Origin: Candidatus Xianfuyuplasma coldseepsis
GTDB taxonomy: Bacteria; Bacillota_I; Bacilli_A; Izemoplasmatales; Izemoplasmataceae
Direction of reading: 5' to 3'
Assembly (NCBI RefSeq): GCF_014023125.1
Contig: NZ_CP048914.1
Coordinates: 1,516,698-1,580,697, forward strand
DNA: 64,000 nucleotides
Below the pieces are notes generated by a model, which had not been told where the DNA came from, searched no databases, and worked only from the letters and a program-made list of their open reading frames with translations. Shown here one piece after another: positions 40,256 to 47,821 of this stretch. Numbering within the stretch: the first letter of the stretch is position 1; each line of letters opens with the position of its first letter. The translations under genes and the position numbers were made by a program.

Positions 40256-41254
40256 TTAGCGTTTGCGTCCTAAACCAATGCGGTTCATTAACTTGAAGAG
40301 TTTCTTTTGAGATACTTTGTATGCAGCATCTCGACCTTTGTCAAAGATGTCATCTAGTTCCTTGGAATTGATGAGTTCGTTGTATCTGTCTTGAATCGGT
40401 TTTAATTCTTGATAGATAAGTTCTCCTAAGTCATCTTTGAATTCCTTGTACCCTTTGTCAGCATACATCGCTTCGATTTCGTCAAATGATTTATTGCCAA
40501 TCAATGAGTAAATCGTCATAAGATTTGATATACCAGGTCGTTTTTCGGGATCGTACGTAATCGTTCCAAGGGAATCGGTAACAGCTGAACGAATTCGTTT
40601 TTTAATGATGTGTTCCGGATCGAGTAAATTGATTCGGGATTTTTCATTGGCATCGGATTTGCTCATTTTTGCGGTTGGATCGGTGAGACTGTTTATTTTT
40701 GCACCAACTTCGGCAATGAGTGGTTCGGGTACGGTAAAGATATCGTTGTATTTGTTGTTGACACGTTGAGCGATGTCGCGAGTTAGTTCTAGATGTTGTT
40801 TCTGATCGCGTCCGACCGGAACAAAATCCGGATCGTACAGCAAAATATCGGCTGCCATTAATGTCGGATAAGTGAATAATCCAACGGTGACACCAGTTTC
40901 TTGTTTTTTGCTTTTGTCTTTGTACTGTGTCATTCGTTCGAGTTCACCAATGTAGGCATTGCATTGAAGTAAATATGCCATTTGCGCATGAGCGGGAACT
41001 TCAGATTGAATGAAAAGGTTCACGCGTTCGGGACGTAATCCGCAAGCAATGTATAGTGCGGCGAGTTCACGAATCAGTTTGCGTAACTCCTGTTTGTCTT
41101 TGTATACCGTGATTGCGTGTAAATCAGCGATAAAAATGAAAAATTCATAGTCCGGCAACTCATCTTGTAGTTTTACAAAGTTTTTCACACTTCCAAGATA
41201 TGTTCCGATATTAAGGGATCCAGTCGGTTGGATTCCCGAGAGTATTCGTTTCAT
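40256..41254 (-). CDS. trpS: Tryptophan-tRNA ligase
   Basis: 332-aa class Ic synthetase. The HIGH-equivalent is NIGTY (15-19) and KMSKS is at 196-200; GRDQKQHLELTRD and the N-terminal LSGIQPTGSLNIG are typical. Full length. ATAAGGAGG precedes the ATG. Expression is controlled by the T-box in its leader; regulator B is downstream in the same transcription unit. Confidence 0.97.
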   Translation of the reverse strand: MKRILSGIQPTGSLNIGTYLGSVKNFVKLQDELPDYEFFIFIADLHAITVYKDKQELRKLIRELAALYIACGLRPERVNLFIQSEVPAHAQMAYLLQCNAYIGELERMTQYKDKSKKQETGVTVGLFTYPTLMAADILLYDPDFVPVGRDQKQHLELTRDIAQRVNNKYNDIFTVPEPLIAEVGAKINSLTDPTAKMSKSDANEKSRINLLDPEHIIKKRIRSAVTDSLGTITYDPEKRPGISNLMTIYSLIGNKSFDEIEAMYADKGYKEFKDDLGELIYQELKPIQDRYNELINSKELDDIFDKGRDAAYKVSQKKLFKLMNRIGLGRKR

Positions 41255-41274
41255 ATTAATAGTCCTCCTTATAA

Positions 41275-41496
41275 AATAAAAAAGTTCGTCCTTGGTAAAG
41301 GACGAACTTGTAAGTCCGTGGTGCCACCTTTGTTCTAGAGTACTCTAGCACTTGGTACCATTAACGCTGGTTAACGGGTAGGATTAGTACCACTCATGGG
41401 TCCATTCCGATACGTTGTATTGTTTGGCTTTCACCATTCCAAACTCGCTAGGTATACAAGGGGTGTATCGTACTCTGTCCAGTCGTTGTGTTGATT
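41275..41496 (-). promoter_or_regulatory. Tryptophan T-box leader of trpS
   Basis: On the minus strand a T-box riboswitch: stem I region with AGCGAG and GGAATGGTGAAAGCC loop, specifier bulge GAA-TGG-ACC (Trp codon TGG at 41402-41404), T-box sequence GGTGGCACCACGG (41316-41328) and terminator AAGTTCGTCCTT-TACC-AAGGACGAACTT (41282-41309) with T run. A promoter TTGCAT-N17-TATCAT (-10 at 41503-41508) lies in the end of pepF. Uncharged tRNA-Trp would favour antitermination. Confidence 0.92.
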
Positions 41497-41514
41497 GCTT
41501 TTATGATACAACAA

Positions 41515-43275
41515 TTATTCCTTCAATGCAACCTCTAATTCATCCAATAAACTGTTTAAGCGGTTTACAACGGCAAAGAACGGATCTTTGGTTGTTAAAT
41601 CAACGCCAGCTTTTTGAACTTGCATAACAGGATAATCATTACCACCGGATTTTAGTAGTTCGATGTGGTGTTTGATATTCGTTGGATCCTCTTTGACGAG
41701 TTCATATAATTTTAGTGACGCTGCAAAGCTGGTTGCATATTGATAGACGTAAAACGGTGTATGGAACAAGTGGGGGATGTATGCCCAAACATATTCTTTC
41801 CCGTTTTCTTCGGTAATATCGATATCATAGTACTGTTTGTATAAATCAACCATGATTTGCGATAATGCTTCGTGTGTAATTGGGGTTCCTTGTTCCGCTA
41901 ACTCATGTGCTTTTAGTTCGTATGCAGCAAACAAGGTTTGGCGGTAGAAAGTACCGAGAATATCATCGATGGATTGTTGCAACAGCATGATTTTATCTTC
42001 TTTTGTCGTATTACTGTTTTGAATGAAATAATCTAGAAGATTGTGTTCGTTAAATGTTGATGCAATTTCTGCGACGAAAATGGTATAGTTTTGGGTTGCA
42101 ACAGGTTGATTCTCACTGGAAAATTGAGAATGCATCGAGTGTCCGGCTTCGTGGGCAACTGTGAATACATAATTCAAGGTATCATCGTAGTTTAGCAAAA
42201 TGAAAGGATGTTCGTTTACTGCACCCCAGCTGTAGGCTCCGGTTTGTTTTCCATCTTGTTCGTATACATCGACATAGCCATCTTCGAGTGCAGATTTTGC
42301 TTTGTCAATAAACTCTTGATCCAGGTGGTTAATAGATTTAAAGAAGATGTCTTTTGCTTCTTCATACGTGAACTTGGAGTTGCTTGAAGCAAGTGGCATG
42401 AAGCGATCATATGTATGATGTTTCTCTAGACCTAAGTAATCTTTGCGAAGATTGTAATATCGTTTGATGGGGTCGGTGTTGGACGTAGCAACTTCGACTA
42501 AATTGTGGTAGACATCTAGAGGGATGTTATTACCAAATAGATACGATTCCAAACTGGAAGAATAGTTGCGGTTTTTCATCCGTGCAATATTGCTTTGGAG
42601 AATCGTGTTGTAAATTTGAGCATAGGAGTTTTTGTGATCTTTGTATTGGCTGAAAATCGCTTCAAAGACTTTGCGTCGATCTTCTGGCGATTTCAGATCC
42701 GCGAGGTAGCTGCGGTAGTTTCCGCTGGTAATCACAACCTTCTCACCATCTTCAAGTTCTACTTCCTTCGGTTCGTTATCAGCAATGCTTAGTGCTGTAT
42801 ACACTTCACTACCTTTACTGGTTAACTGACTAAAGTTGGCGATGATGGATTCACTTTTTTGATCAAGTACATGTTCTTGGTTGCGGAATAGTTTCTCAAT
42901 GGAGAATTTGTATTCATGCAATGTTTCATCTTGTTCAATAAACGAATCGATAGTATCTTTACCAATCCCAAGTAATTCCGGTGATTCAAACGCGGTTTTT
43001 TGACGTAATTTACTTAGTAAAAATTGCATTTTTTGAACTCTTGCGGCGTTTTCTGTGACTTTCTTGTTTAGGTCTGATTTTAGTGCTGCATATTGATAGA
43101 CTTTGATTAATTTCGTACCGAGTTCCTTCTGATACGTATAGTATTCTTTGAAGGTTTTAAATTCATGTAGTTTTCCTTGGTAGGAGGCAAGTGTGTCGAT
43201 TAATTGTTCGACATGATCGTACTCTTTTTGCCACTCTTCTAAGGTCTTATATAAGTTCTCTAATTTCCATTTCAT
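41515..43275 (-). CDS. pepF: Oligoendopeptidase F
   Basis: 586-aa M3 metallopeptidase that cleaves cytosolic oligopeptides of about 7-17 residues. Zinc site HEAGH at 375-379 (FTVAHEAGHSMHSQF), third ligand Glu expected about 25 residues later (EIASTFNE). Family length is normal. AAGGAGG precedes the ATG. Oligopeptidases of this type can degrade imported signal peptides, of possible relevance to the neighbouring peptide locus; this is speculation. Confidence 0.95.
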   Translation of the reverse strand: MKWKLENLYKTLEEWQKEYDHVEQLIDTLASYQGKLHEFKTFKEYYTYQKELGTKLIKVYQYAALKSDLNKKVTENAARVQKMQFLLSKLRQKTAFESPELLGIGKDTIDSFIEQDETLHEYKFSIEKLFRNQEHVLDQKSESIIANFSQLTSKGSEVYTALSIADNEPKEVELEDGEKVVITSGNYRSYLADLKSPEDRRKVFEAIFSQYKDHKNSYAQIYNTILQSNIARMKNRNYSSSLESYLFGNNIPLDVYHNLVEVATSNTDPIKRYYNLRKDYLGLEKHHTYDRFMPLASSNSKFTYEEAKDIFFKSINHLDQEFIDKAKSALEDGYVDVYEQDGKQTGAYSWGAVNEHPFILLNYDDTLNYVFTVAHEAGHSMHSQFSSENQPVATQNYTIFVAEIASTFNEHNLLDYFIQNSNTTKEDKIMLLQQSIDDILGTFYRQTLFAAYELKAHELAEQGTPITHEALSQIMVDLYKQYYDIDITEENGKEYVWAYIPHLFHTPFYVYQYATSFAASLKLYELVKEDPTNIKHHIELLKSGGNDYPVMQVQKAGVDLTTKDPFFAVVNRLNSLLDELEVALKE

Positions 43276-43360
43276 GTGTAATTCCTCCTTACAACTTTCT
43301 ATATTATACCATAATTGGAAATTATAAAAAAGAAAACGCTACCAAAAGATATATTTAGTA

Positions 43361-43388
43361 TTGCAACTTATTTATAGTGTGTTATAAT
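43361..43388 (+). promoter_or_regulatory. Promoter of spx
   Basis: TTGCAA, 16-nt spacer, TATAAT; leader about 47 nt. Confidence 0.7.
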
Positions 43389-43440
43389 AAGAGTGCAAGG
43401 TTGGTTTCTTATAAAAATTATAAAAAAGAGGTGATACAAC

Positions 43441-43914
43441 ATGATTACTATTTATACTACTCCAAGTTGCTCTTCTTGTAGAAAAGCAAAAAAATGGTTT
43501 GAAGATCACCGTATTGAATATCGTGAAAAAAATATTTTCAATATTCAATTAACAAGAGACGACATTGTTGCTATGTTACGAAATACAGATAGTGGATTTG
43601 AAGATATTATTTCGACGCGTTCGAAAGTATTCCAAGAACAGAATCTTGATATCGACGACATGACAATGAGTGAACTTACAAACTTTATTATTAATAATCC
43701 GAGTGTATTACGTCGGCCTATCATTATCGAGGATCAAAAAATGCAAGTTGGTTACAACGAAGATGAGATCCGTACCTTTATTCCCCGCCGTTTACGGGAA
43801 ATAATTATGTGTACAACCTGTGATAAAGGCGATGATTGTGATTATAAAAATGCACTAAATATCTACTTTGAAGAATTGCGTGATAAAGAACGAAGTGGAG
43901 TACATCAAAACTAG
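43441..43914 (+). CDS. spx: Redox-sensing regulator Spx with a cysteine-rich C-terminal extension
   Basis: 157-aa ArsC-fold protein that binds the RNA polymerase alpha C-terminal domain. The redox switch C10-S-S-C13 is intact, and FEDIISTRSKVFQEQ and LRRPIIIEDQKMQVGYNEDEIRTFIPR match Spx. It is about 25 residues longer than Bacillus Spx (131 aa); the extension has CTTCDKGDDCDY, a second CxxC-x5-C group that could bind metal or form another disulfide. AGAGGTG precedes the ATG. Confidence 0.88.
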   Translation: MITIYTTPSCSSCRKAKKWFEDHRIEYREKNIFNIQLTRDDIVAMLRNTDSGFEDIISTRSKVFQEQNLDIDDMTMSELTNFIINNPSVLRRPIIIEDQKMQVGYNEDEIRTFIPRRLREIIMCTTCDKGDDCDYKNALNIYFEELRDKERSGVHQN

Positions 43915-43938
43915 GTTAACTGAATGGTTAGCCTTTTT
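43913..43938 (+). terminator. spx terminator
   Basis: AGGTTAACT-GAAT-GGTTAGCCT with two G-U pairs and a T run. Confidence 0.75.
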
Positions 43939-43979
43939 GTATTCCTAAAAAAGAAAGCGTTTACGAGGAGCCCAATTGG

Positions 43980-44008
43980 TTGTAATTTTTAACTAAACGA
44001 TTTATAAT
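43980..44008 (+). promoter_or_regulatory. Promoter of gap
   Basis: TTGTAA, 17-nt spacer, TATAAT; 38 nt before the ATG. Confidence 0.8.
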
Positions 44009-44046
44009 ATATGTGGAATTAAAAAAAATTAGGAGGAATTTTATAA

Positions 44047-45063
44047 ATGGCTATTAAAGTTGCTATTAATGGATTTGGTCGTATTGGTCGCTTAGCTTTC
44101 CGATTAATGAACGAAGATCCAGATTTTGAAATCGTTGCATTAAACGATTTAACAGATGCAGAAACCCTTGCATACTTACTAAAATATGATACTGCTCAAG
44201 GTCGTTACAAGTCAGACAGCATCCATGTTGATGGAGATTCTATCGTTGTTGAAGGGAAACCCGTTAAAGTCTATGCACAACCAGATCCTGAGAACCTTCC
44301 ATGGGGAGACTTAGGCGTTGAAGTTGTCTTAGAATGTACTGGATTCTTTACGACAAAAGACAAAGCTGAAAAACACATTAAAGCTGGAGCGAAAAAAGTC
44401 GTTATCAGTGCACCTGCAAAAGGCGATTTAAAAACCGTTGTATTTAACGTTAACCATGACATCTTAGACGGAACAGAAACCGTTGTAAGTGGAGCTTCTT
44501 GTACGACAAACTGCTTGGCACCAATCGCTCAAGTATTGGATGACAATTTTGGTGTTGTAAAAGGATTCATGACAACCGTGCATGCGTACACCAATGACCA
44601 AAACACATTGGATGCACCTCACAAAAAAGGAATTTTTGCACGTCGTGGACGCGCTGCAGCTGCGAACATCGTACCAACAAGTACCGGTGCAGCAGTAGCT
44701 GTTGGTAAAGTATTACCACAATTGAATGGAAAATTAGATGGAATCGCGTTGCGTGTTCCAACGCCAACAGGATCTTGTGTCGACTTAGTTGTTGAACTCG
44801 AAAAAGAAACAACCAAAGAAGAAATCAATGCTGCTGTCAAAGCTGCTGCAAATGAGTCTCTTGGTTATACTGAAGATCCAATCGTTTCCAGCGATACAAT
44901 CGGAATGACATTTGGTACATTGTTTGATGCAAACATGACCAAAGTTATGACGGTTGATGGGAAACAACTAGTTAAAGTATTAACATGGTACGACAATGAA
45001 ATGAGTTATACGGCTCAAATGATTCGCACCATGAAATTCTTAGCTGAAAACTTAAAAGACTAG
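44047..45063 (+). CDS. gap: Glyceraldehyde-3-phosphate dehydrogenase
   Basis: 338-aa glycolytic enzyme. NAD-binding [11 protein letters not shown] near 9, catalytic Cys152 in SCTTNCLAP and the [16 protein letters not shown] segment. Asp (NDLTDAE near 33) at the NAD-recognition position points to NAD use and a glycolytic role (GapA type). TAGGAGGAAT ribosome site. Codon choice is regular, as expected for high expression. Monocistronic; other glycolytic genes are not beside it. Confidence 0.97.
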   Translation: MAIKVAINGFGRIGRLAFRLMNEDPDFEIVALNDLTDAETLAYLLKYDTAQGRYKSDSIHVDGDSIVVEGKPVKVYAQPDPENLPWGDLGVEVVLECTGFFTTKDKAEKHIKAGAKKVVISAPAKGDLKTVVFNVNHDILDGTETVVSGASCTTNCLAPIAQVLDDNFGVVKGFMTTVHAYTNDQNTLDAPHKKGIFARRGRAAAANIVPTSTGAAVAVGKVLPQLNGKLDGIALRVPTPTGSCVDLVVELEKETTKEEINAAVKAAANESLGYTEDPIVSSDTIGMTFGTLFDANMTKVMTVDGKQLVKVLTWYDNEMSYTAQMIRTMKFLAENLKD

Positions 45064-45071
45064 TTCTTTAT

Positions 45072-45099
45072 AAGACTTGCTGAAGCAAGTCTTTTTTTT
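45072..45099 (+). terminator. gap terminator
   Basis: AAGACTTGC-TGAA-GCAAGTCTT and a T run. Confidence 0.92.
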
Positions 45100-45160
45100 A
45101 ATTGAACCGTGAAACAAGTCTAATAATTATGACTATTTTTCAATATTGATATCAGCGATT

Positions 45161-45171
45161 TGTGATATAAT
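45161..45171 (+). promoter_or_regulatory. Extended -10 promoter of recD2
   Basis: TGTGATATAAT, 17 nt before the ATG. Confidence 0.55.
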
Positions 45172-45187
45172 AAAGACGGTGATTTTT

Positions 45188-47527
45188 ATGGAATACATCC
45201 AAGGAATCGTAAAGGCGATCATCTTCCATAGTGAGGAAAACTCGTATACGATTATTAAAATCAAAGTAACCGATAGTTCCGAACAATTAAACTTGTTTGT
45301 TTTTGATGATACCGACTATGTTACAGTAACAGGATATTTTCCGGTACCAATGCGCGGGGAAGAAATTAAGTTCTTCGGAACATTCAAAGAACATAGTAAA
45401 TATGGACTACAATACGTTGTTAAAAACTATGAGAAACTATCGGATACCTCGATTCCTGGTTTAATTGAATACCTATCGAGTGACCTTTTTAAAGGGGTTG
45501 GAATTAAAACCGCGGAACGAATTGTCAATCACCTTGGTAAAGATACAATTCAACAAGTATTGGATGATAAAAATGTCTTGGAAGGTGTCCCAAAATTATC
45601 ATCTAAGTTGATAGATGTCATTCACCAGGGATTAATCGACAATAAAGCGGCAGAACATACACTAATTCAACTGTATGGATATGGTATTACACCAAAAATG
45701 GCGATAAAGATTTTTCAGTTTTATCAAAATGAGACAATCGCAATCATCCAACAAAATCCCTATCAACTGATTTATGATATTGAAGGGATTGGCTTTGAAC
45801 GTGCGGATATCATTGCCAAAAGCCTAGGCTTTGAGGACGATCATCCCCTCCGTATTAAAGCCATGATCATGTATTTGTATCAATTGATGGGCATCAATTA
45901 TGGTCATACATTCTTATACAAAGATCAGTTGTTAGACTACCTGGATTCTGCGCTCAATAAACGCCAATTTTTAGTCGAACGGGAAATAATTGAAACCTAC
46001 CTCCAAGAACTGATAGATGAGAAGATACTATATATCGATGATGATGTTATAAAACTAGGTAGCATTCAATATGCAGAATCACAAATTATCTCACGTGTAA
46101 AACAAGCCATAAGTCAAGATGAGGATGAGGTTGATAAAAAAACGATTGATAACCTGATAAAACTGTTTGAATCTCGTGATGATATTGTATTTACTACGTT
46201 GCAGAAACAAGCCATTCATAAAGCCATTAGTAGTAATCTCTTTATACTAACTGGGGGACCAGGGACGGGTAAAACAACCGTTATCAATGCCATTGTTTTT
46301 GTATATGCGAAATATCATCAAATCCCAATTACATACAATGATCCATTGTTTGAGATTAAATTGATTGCGCCAACTGGTCGAGCGGCAAAACGAATGAATG
46401 AGGCAACCAACATCTATGCCGAAACAATTCATCGATTTTTGGGGTATGGATTTGACGGGAAATTTATTCATAATAAAGAAAATCTTGTTGATGCGGATGT
46501 CATCATCATCGATGAAGCATCGATGATTGATGTCTTTTTGGCATCACAGTTATTACAATCGATTCCCGATGATACCAAAATTATTATCGTTGGCGATGAA
46601 GACCAACTACCAAGTGTTGGTCCAGGACAAGTTCTAAAAGATTTAATCGATACAGATATGGTTGATTACGTCAAATTAAATACGATTCATCGTCAAGCAG
46701 AATCGTCTAAAATTATTGACCTTGCATATGATGTCAATCATGGACGAATTCCCCGTGACATGAACGATGTATTTGATGATCGGATGTTCGTTAGTGAACA
46801 AGTACCAAATTTTACCAATCGCTTGATAAGTAGTGTAACCTATCTTCAAAATCAAGGGTATGATTTAATTGAAGATATTCAAATTCTGATTCCAATGTAT
46901 AAGGGTTCAACGGGAATCGATTATGTAAATAAAACGATTCAAGAGCAGTTTAATACCAACAATGAAAATACCTTGGAACACGGGGATCGTATTTTTAAGA
47001 TTGGGGATAAAGTAATTCAGTTAACGAATCAAATCGAAGACCAGATTATGAATGGCGATCAAGGAATTGTTGTAGGAATCACTAGTGAGGATCAAGTCGT
47101 TGTTGATTTCTTTGGTAATGAAGTGGTTTATAAAAAAGGTGATTTGATTAATTTGAAACATGCGTATGCGATGAGCATTCATAAGTCTCAAGGTAGTGAA
47201 TATAAAGTTGTGATTATGCCAGTATTTAAAACCTATTCGATTATGTTAAAACGAAAGTTGTTGTATACTGGAATTACCCGGGCGAAAGAAAAGCTGATTG
47301 TGATGGGTGATATCCGTGCATTTGAATATGGTGTTACACGAATTGAAGAGGAACGCCAAAGTACACTCAAGGATGATATTGTTGCTGTGGTATTAACGAA
47401 AGAAGAGGTTACGACGAAGGACATATCCTCGCTAGATATTCGCCATTTGGATTTACCATTTGATACCTTTGGAGAGAGTTTAGGAACGTTATCTCCCTAT
47501 GATTTTATGGACGAAGAAAAAGAATAA
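45188..47527 (+). CDS. recD2: RecD2-type ATP-dependent DNA helicase
   Basis: 779-aa 5'-3' SF1 helicase (YrrC). An N-terminal OB/helix-hairpin region about 1-200 (LFKGVGIKTAERIVNHLG), Walker A LTGGPGTGKTT near 357, DEASMID (motif II), the GDEDQLPSVGPG motif III, a SH3-like DRIFKIGDKVIQLTNQ and the C-terminal YAMSIHKSQGSEY motif V and YTGITRAKEKL motif VI. ATG 45188 follows GGTGA; the longer frame begins 14 codons earlier on the promoter. Standalone gene upstream of the alaS leader; linked with alaS in Bacillus too. Confidence 0.94.
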   Translation: MEYIQGIVKAIIFHSEENSYTIIKIKVTDSSEQLNLFVFDDTDYVTVTGYFPVPMRGEEIKFFGTFKEHSKYGLQYVVKNYEKLSDTSIPGLIEYLSSDLFKGVGIKTAERIVNHLGKDTIQQVLDDKNVLEGVPKLSSKLIDVIHQGLIDNKAAEHTLIQLYGYGITPKMAIKIFQFYQNETIAIIQQNPYQLIYDIEGIGFERADIIAKSLGFEDDHPLRIKAMIMYLYQLMGINYGHTFLYKDQLLDYLDSALNKRQFLVEREIIETYLQELIDEKILYIDDDVIKLGSIQYAESQIISRVKQAISQDEDEVDKKTIDNLIKLFESRDDIVFTTLQKQAIHKAISSNLFILTGGPGTGKTTVINAIVFVYAKYHQIPITYNDPLFEIKLIAPTGRAAKRMNEATNIYAETIHRFLGYGFDGKFIHNKENLVDADVIIIDEASMIDVFLASQLLQSIPDDTKIIIVGDEDQLPSVGPGQVLKDLIDTDMVDYVKLNTIHRQAESSKIIDLAYDVNHGRIPRDMNDVFDDRMFVSEQVPNFTNRLISSVTYLQNQGYDLIEDIQILIPMYKGSTGIDYVNKTIQEQFNTNNENTLEHGDRIFKIGDKVIQLTNQIEDQIMNGDQGIVVGITSEDQVVVDFFGNEVVYKKGDLINLKHAYAMSIHKSQGSEYKVVIMPVFKTYSIMLKRKLLYTGITRAKEKLIVMGDIRAFEYGVTRIEEERQSTLKDDIVAVVLTKEEVTTKDISSLDIRHLDLPFDTFGESLGTLSPYDFMDEEKE

Positions 47528-47555
47528 GTATGGCTATAAAAAGGAGATAAACCAT

Positions 47556-47584
47556 TTGCTATTTGAGTATAGATTGTGTATAAT
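47556..47584 (+). promoter_or_regulatory. Promoter of the alaS operon
   Basis: TTGCTA, 17-nt spacer, TATAAT, just upstream of the T-box leader. Confidence 0.75.
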
Positions 47585-47590
47585 ACAAAT

Positions 47591-47805
47591 GAAATCAATG
47601 CGGAAGCCGAGTATAGAGTTTAACATCTTTAGAGAGTTCGTGGACGGTGCAAACGAACGATGACGATTCTAGAAGCTACTTCCAAGAGGTTCTAAACCAA
47701 CCCGTATCTCTGCGTTAAAGAGTTGAGTGTCTACAATAGTAGAAATTAAGGTGGTACCACGGATATAATGTTCGTCCTTTGAATAAGGATGGACTTTTTT
47801 TTGAA
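47591..47805 (+). promoter_or_regulatory. Alanine T-box leader of alaS
   Basis: T-box riboswitch: specifier GAA-GCT-ACT with Ala codon GCT at 47675-47677, T-box GGTGGTACCACGG at 47750-47762, and the terminator GTTCGTCCTT-TGAAT-AAGGATGGAC (47770-47794, two G-U pairs) with eight T. It links operon expression to uncharged tRNA-Ala. Confidence 0.93.
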
Positions 47806-47821
47806 TAAGGAGTGATTTACG

